Source of the DNA: Hyaloscypha bicolor E
Taxonomy: Eukaryota > Ascomycota > Leotiomycetes > Helotiales > Hyaloscyphaceae
Direction of reading: 5' to 3'
Assembly: GCF_002865645.1 (NCBI RefSeq)
Contig: NW_020194691.1
Span: 310,001-374,000, forward strand
DNA: 64,000 nt
Each line of letters begins with the position of its first letter. Position 1 is the first letter of the stretch. A model generated the notes under the pieces. That model searched no databases. It was not told the origin of the DNA and was given only the letters and a program-made list of their open reading frames with translations. The position numbers and the translations under genes were made by a program. Below are positions 38,024-50,600 of the stretch, in pieces.

Positions 38024-38985
38024 CTACTTCTTATTTCTCTTAATAGTCTTTTGAACCTTAATAGAAGAGCTCTTATTACTATTCTCTTTATTAGATTTGG
38101 CGATCTCAAGTATAGTATAAATAGAGTACCTAAGAGTAGATAAATGCTTTAAAATAGTCAGAATCTGTAAAAGAGAATTAAGAAAAGGGAGCTTATGGCG
38201 TCTTTAGTAGTCGGAAGTTCTATAAGAAAGAGCTATATAACAGGGATATAAGAGATCGGAATAGCTAAATAAGAATGACCAGAAGTATATTTCTAGTAAT
38301 AAGAACCTCGGCTAATAGTATTATAGCAAGAACTATTACTCTTGCCCTTTAGAGCGGATAAGACTATATTAAGTTAAAATAAGCTTTGGAATAATATAGA
38401 GAACTTATAATAACCTATATAAGAGATCTCTCTGAGACTAGTATGAGCAGGACGAGAAGTATAAGGCTTTAGTATAGACTTCTTTATCTTTAGTAAAGGG
38501 GTACTAGGAGTATTAGAAGATACTATAGGGATCTGAACCTTAATACTCTATTAAAAGTGAGCTTTGTATTAATAGTTAAGAGCTATACTTATAGTGGATT
38601 TGCAAGCTACTTAATACTATCTAAAGTCAGTAAAAGGTAAAGCAAGAACGTATTTTGGGTTAAAAATACCTTGGATTTGCGAGCCGGAATTAATTTAATA
38701 GTAGTGCGAGAAGAAGTAGAAGCCATATTTATAATAATCGGAAGCTTGGGAAGGGATCTCTGGAAGGGTATCAAAGAAGAGTATTTGATTAGAGGCTCTG
38801 GAGTTAGTAAAAAGGGGGGGTTTATATAGGGATCCCCTGGAATTCGGTAATCTGGGGAAACAATATGCGCTAAGCCTATTCGGATCGGAATATTAATACG
38901 GCTCTATAAAACCCATATATCGGACGAATTTCGCTATTTCAAAGCTCTCTAATTAGGCAAAATAGGTAGAATACGGTATTATGCC
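38024..38985 (-). pseudogene. Antisense reading frame between copia-1 pol and 3' LTR
   Basis: On the strand opposite to gag-pol a frame runs from close to the 3' LTR down to about 38250, with interruptions that are nearly all TAG/TAA replacing CAG/CAA. It contains protein-like text such as RIGLAHIVSPDYRIPGDPYI, INPPFFTNSRASNQILFF and SRPAHTSLREISYIGYYKF. Toward the end, coding-like text shifts to another frame (LQILTILKHLSTLRYSIYT, then a Lys/Asn/Ser-rich tail) ending at TAG 38024-38026, so there is one frameshift or an intron. No family is recognised and no clear ATG is seen. Extra antisense genes at this place are known from some plant LTR elements. A non-coding explanation is possible. Confidence 0.5.
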
Positions 38986-38998
38986 TTCCTAGGGGGTA

Positions 38999-39166
38999 TA
39001 TTGCAGTGAGAATTACTGAATTGGGGCTAGTGCGATTGCTCTGCTTAGTCAGGATCTATATACTTACTTCCTGAAGCTTTATACTTCACTCAAGCTCTTT
39101 TCTAGCTAGTTTAATAAACTCTTTTACTATCTAATGCAACTCCCTATTTTGTGATCTATATGTGCA
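38999..39166 (+). repeat. 3' LTR of copia-1 (168 bp)
   Basis: Pairs with 32212-32379 and is less RIPped (for example TTGCAGTG and GTGCA retained). It is preceded by the purine tract at 38991-38998. Confidence 0.9.
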
Positions 39167-40500
39167 TTATATATATTTATTATTAATTTTATTTTTAGGG
39201 GAATACTAGAATTTATTCCTTTTAATAAATTATTTAAATCAATTCCCGATATATATTTTTTGAAATATAATACTATTAAGCTCTTTTAATATATAATATC
39301 TTTTTAATTAATCTATATATCTTATTTTATATAGGCCAAGCCAGTAATATAATAGCTTTATATTCCTTAATTTGTTTTAATCTATTAATTTAATATTATA
39401 TATAAGAATTAGATTCTTTTCGGAAATAGGTTTTAAATAAATTTAGTAAATAGTATTAAATTACTCTTTTTCCTTTTAGTATCTTTTATTTTTTTTTATT
39501 TTGGCTTCTTTAATATTTTTATCTCTTATTTATATTTATTTTATATATATTTCTAGAAATATTTCTCTATTATAGATTTTATTTTATTTAAATATTTTCC
39601 AAATTAGAAAATGTATTTCTATAAATAATATAGCTTTTTTATTATAGACTATATAAAAAGAAATAAATTCAATTAATCTATATATAATAATTTAATTAAT
39701 AAATAGAATATATAATAATAAATCTATCTAAAGCTTCTTTTTATTTATTATAAATATAATAAATACTTAAATAATTAGTTAATATTCTTTTTCAATTATA
39801 CTATTTCTTTTAGAATTATAGGCCGAAATAATAATTCTATTAATTTCCAGTTTATTAAGTTCCTAAATTATTATTTTTTTAAATTTCAATCTATTATTTA
39901 CCTTAAGCTATCTAAATAAACTATATCTATAAACGATTTCTTTCTAAATAAACTTGGTAATCTTTTTATTAGTTAGATTCTTTAAAGGTTTAATTTCAAT
40001 CTATTCTAAAAAGTTATTTCTAGTAATAATTAATAAGTTATATTTTTTATAATCTAATAATTTAATTATATTAATTTTAAAGTAATAAAAAAGAAATATA
40101 GCTTTTATTAAATATAAAACTTCTTTTTATTTTCTTTTATTTTTATATTAATAAACTTTATAGATATTAATATACTTTTATATATAATTATAATAACTTT
40201 TCTAATAATAGTAGTTAGTTATTAAATAAAAAATATTTTCTCTTTTAATATATTTAATTTTATTATATAGTTTTTTAATAATAATCTCTCTTTATTTTAG
40301 ATTATTAATAATAAATTAAGGTAAATATATTTTAGATATAATTCTTTATAGTAATTAATCTCTTATATTATAATTTAAAGCTTTTTTATTTAATTTTTAA
40401 AATTCGGTTTTAAATATTTCTTCTCGTCTAAAAAATATTATAAAATATTATATAATATTTTAGTATTATTCGAAACAGCTATTATCTAAGGAATCTAGTA
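39167..40500 (-). pseudogene. Gypsy integrase (core and C-terminal domain)
   Basis: Read on the minus strand through RIP stops. The catalytic core shows FIQKEIVYRYSLF, then VNNRLKFKK where the family has DNGxEF, then SAYNSKRNSIIEKEYQ (family SAYNSKANGMIERGHQ, with the catalytic Glu retained) near 39800. After the core come a basic helix and a C-terminal barrel-like region with IKLIDQNK-type text and YYWLGLYKIRQID, GNQFKQF near 39230. The frame is cut by copia-1 at 39166 and resumes at 32211. The first Asp of the DNG box has become Asn. Confidence 0.8.
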
Positions 40501-40561
40501 AAATAGTCGGGTTATCGGATAAAATATAGGAATTAGTATTATTATTTACTATTTTACTAAA

Positions 40562-40597
40562 GGTTATATATAAAAGGCTATAGCTTTTACTATATAA
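40562..40597. repeat. 36-bp palindromic segment inside gypsy pol
   Basis: Nearly the same as the palindrome in the gypsy LTRs (centre GGCTATAGC, arms ATATATAA and TTATATA). Here it sits in the internal region, away from any LTR. Confidence 0.7.
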
Positions 40598-41649
40598 TTT
40601 CCGGATATTATTATTTTTTAATATTACTAATTTGCTTTCAGATATAATAAGGCTTTAATTATTAATTTCTAATAACCGGATATTATTATTCAAATATCTA
40701 ATAAAAGTCTTAGAAATTTAATTCCTTAAAATAATATTATATAATTAAATTAAAACCGTTTCTTTTAATTGAATTTTCTATTTAATAAATATTATTCTAA
40801 TAATATTAAACTCTATTACTAATTATTTAATAATATTTTTATTATTTTCGATATTGCCTTTTTATTATAGGTGTTTTAATAATCTATTAATAATAATATA
40901 TTTGATTCTTTTAATATATTTGATTTTAAAATCGAATAATTGAATCTATACTAGCTAGTAAATAATTAAAACTTCAGAAAAATCTATAGCTACTTTATTT
41001 AATTATATAACAAGTATATTAGTATTTAGTTTAAAGATAAAATAAACTCTATATAGCCAGAATTATACTTTTTATAAATATTTTATTAGCCCTTAATATT
41101 TTCTTTTAATAATATTATATTTCTATTTAATATTATTCCAGATTCCAAACTCGTATTATATAATACTCTTTTTTCCTTTATTATTATATTAACCAAGAAT
41201 TCCGTTCTATTTATCTAGGCTAGTATTTATTATTAATATAATTATTCCCTAAATCTTTAATAGATTATAATATAATTTGCAAAATATTAAAATAATAATA
41301 AGCTTTTTTTAAAGGATTTATATAGCTTGTATTTATTTATTATTTCAGTTCTATATTATATTTTTTTTATTAAGTAATAAATAGATTTAATAATTATTAT
41401 AAAGCCTTTAATCCAAATATAATAATAAATAATAATTCCGATAAATACCTTACCTTTAATTATATTATTATAATATTTCTATTTTAAAATCTTAATAATT
41501 CCTGAATTTAAAGGGCTTCTTCTAAATACTTTATAAATAAAGCCAATAATAATTATATTATTATAATAAATTTGTAATTTCTTTTTAATATTAGCTTTAG
41601 TTTATTTAATTCTATATAAGGTTATATTTAGGTTTTAAAGGTATTTGAA

Positions 41650-42150
41650 TATAAAATACCGAATATTAAATAAAATAAGCTATTTATTATAGTTTATATA
41701 AGGTTCCTTAATTCTAATATTATTAATAAATAATATAGTAATTTTGGGAAATAGATTCTTTAGAATAGTTATAATAATTCATATAAATTATATAAGGGAA
41801 TTAATAACTCCCTAAAATAATATAGTTATTTTTAATAGCCCTAGAAATATTATAAATATAATTAAATTTCTATTATAAGTATCTAATATAAATTAATTAT
41901 ATCCGGAAAAGAAATTAATTAAAGAAATATAAATATATCCGGTAAATTCTTTCGAGATTTTATTAATAAACGGAAATAGGTTAATATTTTATAAAATTAT
42001 TAAATTCATCTTTATAATAGTATTAATTAGTTTATAAATTCCAGTAATTTTTTTTATAACCAAGAACTATAAATTCTAGTAAAGTCTATTATATTTTTTA
42101 AGAATTCTATAATCTAGGTACTCTAATAGTATTTTTATTATTATTAGTAT
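41650..42150 (-). pseudogene. Gypsy reverse transcriptase
   Basis: Minus-strand text follows the Ty3/gypsy order: an ITGIYKLIN segment, NLFPFINKISKEFTGYI, ISLINFFSGYN (family SLIDFFSGYDQ), then FLGLLKITILFQGVINS (family PLGLLRMTTLPQGATNS). The catalytic box follows at 41719-41724, where the family FLDD reads FINN. Both Asp codons are changed to Asn by G to A, a hallmark of RIP acting on the opposite strand. RNase H should lie at 41600-40600 but is not clearly legible. Confidence 0.8.
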
Positions 42151-44900
42151 TAGAGCTTCGAAATATGAGAAATTCTTTTTTTATTAGGCCTTATATTTAA
42201 TAGTTTTAATTAGAATAGATGAATTAATATTCTTATAGACTTTTTCTATTTTTTTTTAATTAAATATAATTATATTTTCTCAATTAATTATTAATTCTTG
42301 AAATATAGCTAAAAAAAATTTCTAGAGCCAGTTTCTAATATCTAATTATTTAAAACATTTCGAAATAAGTTATAAATCTCTTAAAATAGCTAATATTTTC
42401 GGTAAAAGGTAATTCTTATATTTTCTAATATATTTCTATAAATATTTTTTAGTTTTAAATCTTTTAAATTAGTTCGGATATTTATTAAAGCCTTTTCCAG
42501 TTCTATTATTAGTATTTATTAGTTAAACTTTTTTGTTTTTTGTTTTATATGTTTTTATAATTAGAAATAAATTATAGTTATTATTTTTTTTAAGAGCTAT
42601 AATTATTTTTTCTAATATTATTTTTATCTAATTTCCGGAATTCATAACCTTTTTATTTAGCTTCTTTTTATTTAAATATAAAAAATGCTTTTTTATCCGA
42701 TATTTTAATATATTTTCTTTAAACTTCTATATATTCTAGAATTTTTTCTAGTCTTGAATTCTATATTCTATAGCTTCGGGAATATATTCTTTTACTATTA
42801 AAAGATATTATTCTATTTCTTTTTTAGAAATATCTTTATTTAATACTTTTTTTATTATTTTCTTTACTATTAAATCCGAAATTACTCTTAATAATATTTT
42901 AATTAGAGCCTTTTCTGTTTTAATTTCTTTAAAAATATTATTAATTTTATAAATTCCTGAATTCAAAATAAAAGAATTAATAAGAAATCCCGGTATTCTT
43001 TTATTTCTCCTAATATTATTATTAGTTATAATATTAGACTTTATTTTTATTTTTAATTTTTAATTTCCTGTTTTATATTACTCAATTTCTTAATTCTAGA
43101 AGTTTAATACTTTTGAACCATTTTTTTTTATTTATTTTTCGGTATTTTTTAAAAGTAGTATAATTATAATAATATAAGTATTCTAATCGTTTTTAGGATT
43201 AATAAATCTTTTATTTTATAAATTATTACTTCTATATATAATATTTATTTTTATCTTTACTAAAAATAGTTAATTAAATAGAATTTTTAAAATTCCTTTA
43301 ATTAAAGAAAAATGGATTTTATTCTATTTATAATTTAAGCTTTAAGCTTTATTATTTCTATAAATCCAAATTCAATTCCAATAATAGTAAATATTCGATA
43401 ATTTGTAATATTATATATTATTCTACTAATATTTTTAAAGATCTTTTTAAAGAGAATATTAATTTTAATTCTAATATTAATTATTTCTTTATATTTAATA
43501 CTTTCTTAAAGCTTTTAAAATACAAATCCGAAATATAGAAATTATATAATATATTTATAAGCTAGTAATATTCGAATATTAATATTATTGCCTTTAAATC
43601 GAATAATTCTATTAATATCGGATATTTAAACTAGTATTTCTAATTCCTTAAATATTTTATTTATTATATAAATTATAATTACTAGTTCTATAAATCTTTT
43701 AATATATCTAATTATATTTAATATAATAGTATTTCCTATTTATAAAATAGTAAAATAGGAAGTATTATTCTTAACTTATTAGTTCTGAAATATAATAACT
43801 AAATCTGGTATTTTTAAAATATTAATAAATATTCTTGTTTTTTCTAAATCTTTAAAAATGAAATAATTGCTTTTTTTAATAGCCCTATTAAAATATTATT
43901 AATTTTAGGAGTTTTATATTTATTATAGTTATAAGTATATTGGATTTCTAATTTATTTTGTTTATTTCCGGAAATATTAATATTTATATTCTCAGCTAGA
44001 ATATTTCCTTATTTATTATTTTTTAAAATAGTATTTTTCTGGCCTTTTATATAAAATAGCTTTTTTTTATTTTAATTTATTTTCGAAAAACCTTTTTAGC
44101 TATTTCTTTTTCTTTTTCCTTTTTCTTTAATAAGAAATCTATTATAATATTAATAGAAATATTATTTATAGCCAAATTTTAATATTATTTATTAATTCTA
44201 AAATCCGAAATATTAGTAATTCTAATATAATTTCTTCTAAAATAAAATAGCTATTTAGATTCTTTAAATATAATTTACTTGTTTTTATATATAGATTCCG
44301 GTTGGCTAGTTCCTTGTTCTTTTTCTTATCTAATAAACTAGATATTTTCTATTAATTTCTGGATATTTTTAAATTAAATATTCAAATTATAATCGAATTC
44401 TCCTTTTTGGATTTGGGAAATAATTTAATTAAATTATTAGCATTTGCTAATAAGAAAAAAGGAAATGCTTTTTTATTTAGGCTTAAATAGCCCTTTATAT
44501 TATCTTTTATTAAATTAGTAAATATATTTATAATTTATAAGCTCTTTTATTAATAAATAATAAAATTAAGAAATATAAATATATTCTAAATTAATATTAT
44601 TATTTTTATTCCTGTTATAATATTTATAGTAAATTTGTTTTCTTGATTCTGGATTTATATTATAGGTTATATTAATTTAAGTAATATTTTCTAATTGTAT
44701 TTAAAACTAATTTTCTCTAAAATATAATTATTTAAATCTTTTATTTATTCCAATTCAACTATTATAACTATTATAATATTCTCTATATTCTCTATTATAA
44801 CTTCTAATATATTCTTTCCGAAAACTCGAATTGTATTTATTAGACTATTAATACTATTATTTCTGTTATAATTAGCTAAATTATATAAACAGGCTATAAA
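42151..44900 (-). pseudogene. Gypsy gag/protease-to-pol junction region, heavily RIPped
   Basis: This lies between the gag part and the reverse transcriptase on the minus strand. It must hold protease and the pol N-terminus by position, but I could not read an active-site motif. A KPIKNNL-type text with preceding Tyr residues near 44960 may be a RIPped zinc knuckle. Confidence 0.4.
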
Positions 44901-46679
44901 TATTTTTTCGAATTATAATAATAATAATAATATTAAATTGTTTTTATAGGTTTTTTTAAATTATAATAGTAATAAATAGTTTTTCTAGACTTTTTATTAG
45001 CTAATTAATATTATTTCTTTTAGTTTTACTACTTTTAATGGATTTTATATAATTAGTTATAAATTAGGGTTTTTTTTTTATATTTATAGTAATTTTAAGA
45101 AATATAATAAAAGAAACCGGGAAAAAATAATTGTTTTTTAATTTGGAAATTATATTATAAACTATTATATTCAAGTATTTTTATTTAAGTTTGGATATAT
45201 TTGGGTTATTAATAATATTAAAATAGTATTTCTTTTTTTCATACTAATAAAATATTACTATTTTCTTATATATTTTATTATATTTATAAATAGAAATATT
45301 TATAAATTTAAAGTTTATATTTTTAAAAATATAATCTTTTATTAGAATAAATAATTTCTTTATAAATTCTTAATACTAAATGATTTTATTTATCTTTTTT
45401 TTTAATAACTTTTTTAATATTCTATTAAATATATTAATATAAGATTTGGAAGAGATTTCTCTATTCTAGGCTTATATAATAATCCGATTAAAAAAATTGC
45501 AACTGATTTTAAATATTTTCTAATTATATTTCTGGAATTCCTTTAATAAAGCTTTAAAGAATTTGATTTCCTAGTAATTTCCTGAATTATTAATATAATA
45601 TTCCGATATAGCCTTAATTTAATTCTTATAAATAAAAGAGATATAATAAATAATTCTCTTTCTTTTAATATTATTAGAAATATAATAATTCTTATATATA
45701 TTTATATATTATTTTAAAAATATAAAAATATTACTTTCCTGAAATTATAATATTCTAGAAGCTTTTATAAATAGTAGATTTAAATCCGGTATTAGTATAT
45801 ATTTGTTTTCAGCTATATTAATTTTAATAATTCTTTCTATAATTAATTATAGAGTTTTTATACCTGAGATTTCTATTAATAAGGTTTCTAAAAAACTGAT
45901 TTTTTATTTAAATATATTTTTTAGTTTAAAAACCGGAATTTAGGAAAAGCTAATTAATAATAATAGATATAGTTAAGGTTCGAGTTTTTGTATTAATAAT
46001 AATAAAATAATAGCTTTTTTAATATTATTTCTATTATTTATATATTTTTTTCTATTCTTTTAATTTAATATTTATAGTATTTTTTTTTATTTTACTAAAT
46101 TGGATATATTTAATAATATTATTAAAGGTAATAATAAAAATCATAAATATAATTTTATTGATTTTTCTGATTTTTTTAAATTCTTTTTCTTTTTTTTATT
46201 TAATATTTTTTTCTTTTTTTAAAAGCTTTTTTAGATTATTTATATAATTTCTTATTTTCGATTTTTATTTTTATTTTTTTTATTTTTATTTCTAATTTCT
46301 ATTTATTATTTTATTTGAAATTAAAGGTATTTCCTCTTTTAAGTATTTTTTCCGGATTTAAAAACAAGTTTTTTTATTAAAACTAATATTTTTTTTATTT
46401 CGGTTTTTATTATAATTAAAAATAATATATAAATTAATAGTATAATTTCATTTCCGAATACTAAAATCTATTTCTAATTAAGATTTAACTTATATTAATT
46501 TAATATAATATTTCTTATTTTATTTCCTTTATTTTTTTTCCTTTTATAATTAGCCTCTATTTCTATTATTTCTATATATTATATTAGTAATTATATCTTA
46601 TAGCTAACTTGTATTCAAGTTATTAAATATATCAGAAATTAATATAAGATATTGAAATTAATATTTATATATTTTTAAT
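44901..46679 (-). pseudogene. Gypsy gag and leader (copy 2), proximal part cut by copia-2
   Basis: Aligned with 1-1650 of the window (offset about 45032) with transitions almost exclusively. It continues across the copia-2 insertion at 54712-54864 to the 5' LTR. The frame is unreadable at residue level, so gag is called by position. Confidence 0.55.
46675..46679. repeat. TTAAT target-site duplication of copia-2, left
   Basis: TTAAT abuts the left LTR and recurs at 54707-54711. Removing the element restores the sequence seen in gypsy copy 1 near 1630-1640 (TTTAATATTTC). Confidence 0.85.
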
Positions 46680-46946
46680 TATTAGTATAGCTGTTTCTTT
46701 GGGAGTTATATATATAGTTATAGGATATAGATAATGAAATATAAAATACGAGATATAATTATATAATTTTATATTTTATTAGTAACTCGACTAGTAAACT
46801 AGACTCCTTTAGGCTTAGTAGATTTAAGGATCGTATATTAATACTATAATATTATAATCTCTATTTCTAAAGAATAATTTTACTAATTTATATAAATAGT
46901 ATTCTATAATTATATAATAGTATTATATATTTCTAGTAAACCGATA
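46680..46946 (+). repeat. 5' LTR of copia-2 (267 bp)
   Basis: Begins TATTAGTATAGCT and ends ACCGATA (un-RIPped TG...CA). Same length as 54440-54706. TTGGGAGTTATATATATAG may hold promoter elements. Confidence 0.9.
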
Positions 46947-47059
46947 CTAATTCGTTTATATTTAGAGTAGAATAAGGTCTATTTATATATATAGATTAGA
47001 AAGAATTAAGCTATATTTACCTAAAATTCAGTTATTTAGAGGCAAAGCCATTATTTTAG

Positions 47060-47235
47060 TTAAAAAGGAAATAATTATTAATTCTATTATCTGTAATTCG
47101 GTTATATAAGTAAAAAAGACACTTGATTTTATTAAGGTCCGATTATACTATATTAAAAAAAAGTATTTATTAGTTCTATTACCTGTAATTCAATTATATA
47201 AATAAAAAGGATACTTGATTTTACTAAATACCAAA
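47060..47235. repeat. Imperfect tandem duplication in copia-2 leader
   Basis: A segment of about 66 bp starting TTCTATTATCTGTAATTCGG (47083) and TTCTATTACCTGTAATTCAA (47177) is present twice, each ending with CTTGATTTTA. Confidence 0.7.
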
Positions 47236-47437
47236 ATAGTTAGCTATTTAATTATTCTATTCCATTCCTAATTAATTCCTCTAAAACTCTTTTAAAAACC
47301 ACCTTTTTTTAAACCCTTAGGGCTTTTAAGCTTTAGAATTATTAAATTCTTCCGGAATCTCGATATTTTATTCTTTAAATTTCACTTCCTAAATTTCTTA
47401 TTATAAATGAAATTTTTATTTCAAATATAATATTTTT

Positions 47438-47600
47438 TATAAACTATTTATTTTATAAACCATTTATTTTATAAATCATTTATTTTATAAATCATTTATT
47501 TTATAAACTATTTATTTTATAAACTATTTATTTTATAAACTATTTATTTTATAAACTATTTATTTTATAAACTATTTATTTTATAAACTATTCTTTTTTT
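47438..47600. repeat. 16-bp minisatellite in copia-2 leader, about 10 units
   Basis: Units of TTATTTTATAAACYAT run head to tail. Some units carry AATCAT for AACTAT. The core TTATTTTATAAA is also the core of the 20-bp minisatellite at 2481. Confidence 0.85.
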
Positions 47601-47639
47601 TATAAATCTATCTTTTTTATAAATTATTATATCTTGAAC

Positions 47640-50600
47640 TAGATATAAACCTATAGAATATATAATAGTAGAATATATTACAGTAAATGATTCCTTTATT
47701 AGATTTATCTAATCCGATTATTCTATAAATAATAATAATTTCAAGGAATTAGTAAAAAAATAGAAATATAGAATTAATTTGAACTCTATTAAAGCAAATG
47801 AAATAACTGAGTTTTTAGATATTAAGCTATTTTAATATATTTTTTATAAAATAGTTAATAATAACCTCTAGAAACTATTTAGATATAATTTTAAAAACTT
47901 TAATAGGTTTGAACTTCTAGAGATACTATATCTATATAAGACTCTTTAGTATAGTAATATATTTATATAATAGAATAATAGTATTAATACTATTATAAAT
48001 GCCCTATATACTATTATAAAGGAGAATAAATAATATATATAGTTAAATAAGAATATATTAGTAGCTAGATTAAACCTTATTAAGGGACCGATCCTATTAG
48101 ACTTTATTACTCTTATAAAGAATAATTATATAGAACTTATTATTTTTAATATTTCTATACTATTACCTCTTTTGTTACTCTTTTTACTATTGTATTTTAT
48201 ACCTCTACTAGATTTATATACTAGTACGGAAGCTTTAGAAGCAAATAGTATATCTCTATTATTACTATTATTATAATTATATTTGAATAATTTCCAATTT
48301 CCTTTAATTATAAGATTTATCGGGAAAATTACTAAGATCTATACTAAAAAGTAAAAATATAATAGATTTAATAGTAATTTTAATTATAAATTTATTATTT
48401 TCCTTAATATCTACTAATATATAGAGCTTTTATAAAAGGTACTAATATAAGCTTTTTCTATTATATTAAAAGAACTAGCTTAAAACTACTTCTATAATAA
48501 CTAGCTCTTTTAATATATATAAAAAGGCTTATATTAATATCTATAGCTTTTTTAAAGGCCCTGAATTCGAATATTAAAATTTAGATAAGTGGAATACTAT
48601 TATATTGGCTTTTATAATAGCTAAATTCCCGGAAAAGATAATTTTTGAGATTATTTAATTATTAATTAATAAATTATATTAATTGCAATACGGTTTTATA
48701 TTCAATTTATAAAATACCGAATTCCTCTATAATAAAATTATTATCTCTTATTAAGGCTTCCGGATATATAGATATATAATTTTAGATTCTCTTATAAATT
48801 TTGGCCAGCTTATTAATAAGCTCTAGTTATTTATTATTATATATAAGAATAAATAATAAGCTAATCCTGAAACCTTTTTTATTAATTAATAATACTATTT
48901 ATAGAATCTTCTAAGCTATTACCCTTCCGGAAATTATTAATATAGATCTAGCTATAATTTCGGAACCTGTAATAACTATTCCAAATCCTATAATTATAAT
49001 AATTATATTTCGAAATTATATTTTATATATAAGAAACCCGAATACTACTTATAGAAATATATACCGGAGAAATAAGAGGCTAAAAAGACTCGATTTAGGA
49101 ATAGAAATATCTATTAGTTCAAATCCCGAAATACCTGCAATTTCAATAAATACTTTAATAGTATTTATATATAGTATATTACTAAAGCCAAAAGTAATAA
49201 GAGTAAATTAGTAAATAATACTTTTAAGGCTTTATTAGCAGAAATAAATAAAAAAAAGAAATATTATTTAAATTTCTATTTTATTTTAATTGAGAGCTTT
49301 TTAGCCGCTTCTATTACTCCTATTCTACTAATAACTATAGCTAATACCCTTATAGATAATCTCATTTCCCTTTTTTTTATATTTCAGATAATAGGCGAAA
49401 ATTATATAATAGAATCTATTAAAACCTTAATAGAAAATACCTAAACTTTTATAATTAATAATATATTAATATATAATATTTACTGCTTTTATAAAACTAT
49501 AATTAATACCAAAGCCTCTAAATACTCAACTACTAGTTCTAACTAATTCCAAGCTCTTTAATAAACTAATAATAGTATTAAACTTAATAAAACTATTAAA
49601 GGTCAAATTAATATCTAATTTGGTATCGGATTTATATCTTCTATTAGATCTATAATAGTAAATATATTAATTAGATAAGTATAATTCTATATTATATTTT
49701 TAAAAACTTTATTTTTATTTAGCTTGACTAATATAAATAAACTAGAGATCTATTTTAATAATTTTACTAATTATTTTATTATTTTTACTAGAAAATATAT
49801 ATTTATAATATAATATTTCGGATACTCTTTCCTGCTTTGGAATACTATATTATAAGGCTTTATTTTCGAATTATTTATTTGTAATTCCTGCTTTTTTATA
49901 AAGGTCGAATTATAATATCTATACTATTATTTTAATTATTTATCTATTAATAAATTCCGGAATATATTAGAATAAGCAGGCTATAATATTGATATAAAAG
50001 CCCTTAAATATCTTATAAAATACTATAAATAATACTAGAAATATGGCCGATTATTTAAATAATTCAAGTTTAATCTAAAAGATAATATTAGCTTTAATTA
50101 TTCTATTATTATTAATATTTTCTATACTTCTAGTAAGCCTATATTCTATATTATTAATAAAAATACTTAATATTAAGCCGGCTAATAGCTCTAGAATATT
50201 AATATAATATATACCTGGAATATACTTAAATAGTATTAAATTAATAACTATTTAGGCCTTTTTAATTAGATTATAGCAGATATTAGAAAGTAGTTTACTA
50301 ATAAGGAATTTGCTTAGCTTATAAATACTATAGGAATCAAGATTAAGATTATTCCTATAAAAGCTTATAATTCCGTCGGAATTATAAAATACTATTATAG
50401 CCTAATCTAATATATTTATTTTATTATTATAGCCGAAATTAATAGAATTAATAAGAATACCGTATTCCAAATGGCTTTTAAGGCTATTAATAACTCTATA
50501 GGATCTAATAGTATTATTCTAACTCTTTTAGTTTATAGTACTTTATCTCAAATAACTGAATATAATATTCTATTATCTATTATATTATAATAATTAACGG

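Larger units (their letters stand above)
32212..39166 (+). mobile_element. Ty1/copia retrotransposon copia-1, moderately RIPped
   Basis: A 6955-bp element with two 168-bp LTRs (32212-32379 and 38999-39166), a primer-binding site just inside the left LTR, a single gag-pol frame (32558-37882), an antisense frame (38024-38985) and a purine tract AGGGGGTA before the right LTR. Flanks TATAT (32207-32211) and TTATA or TATAT (from 39167) are compatible with a 5-bp duplication but not unique in AT-rich DNA. It is far less RIPped than the gypsy element it sits in, so it is probably younger. Confidence 0.9.
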
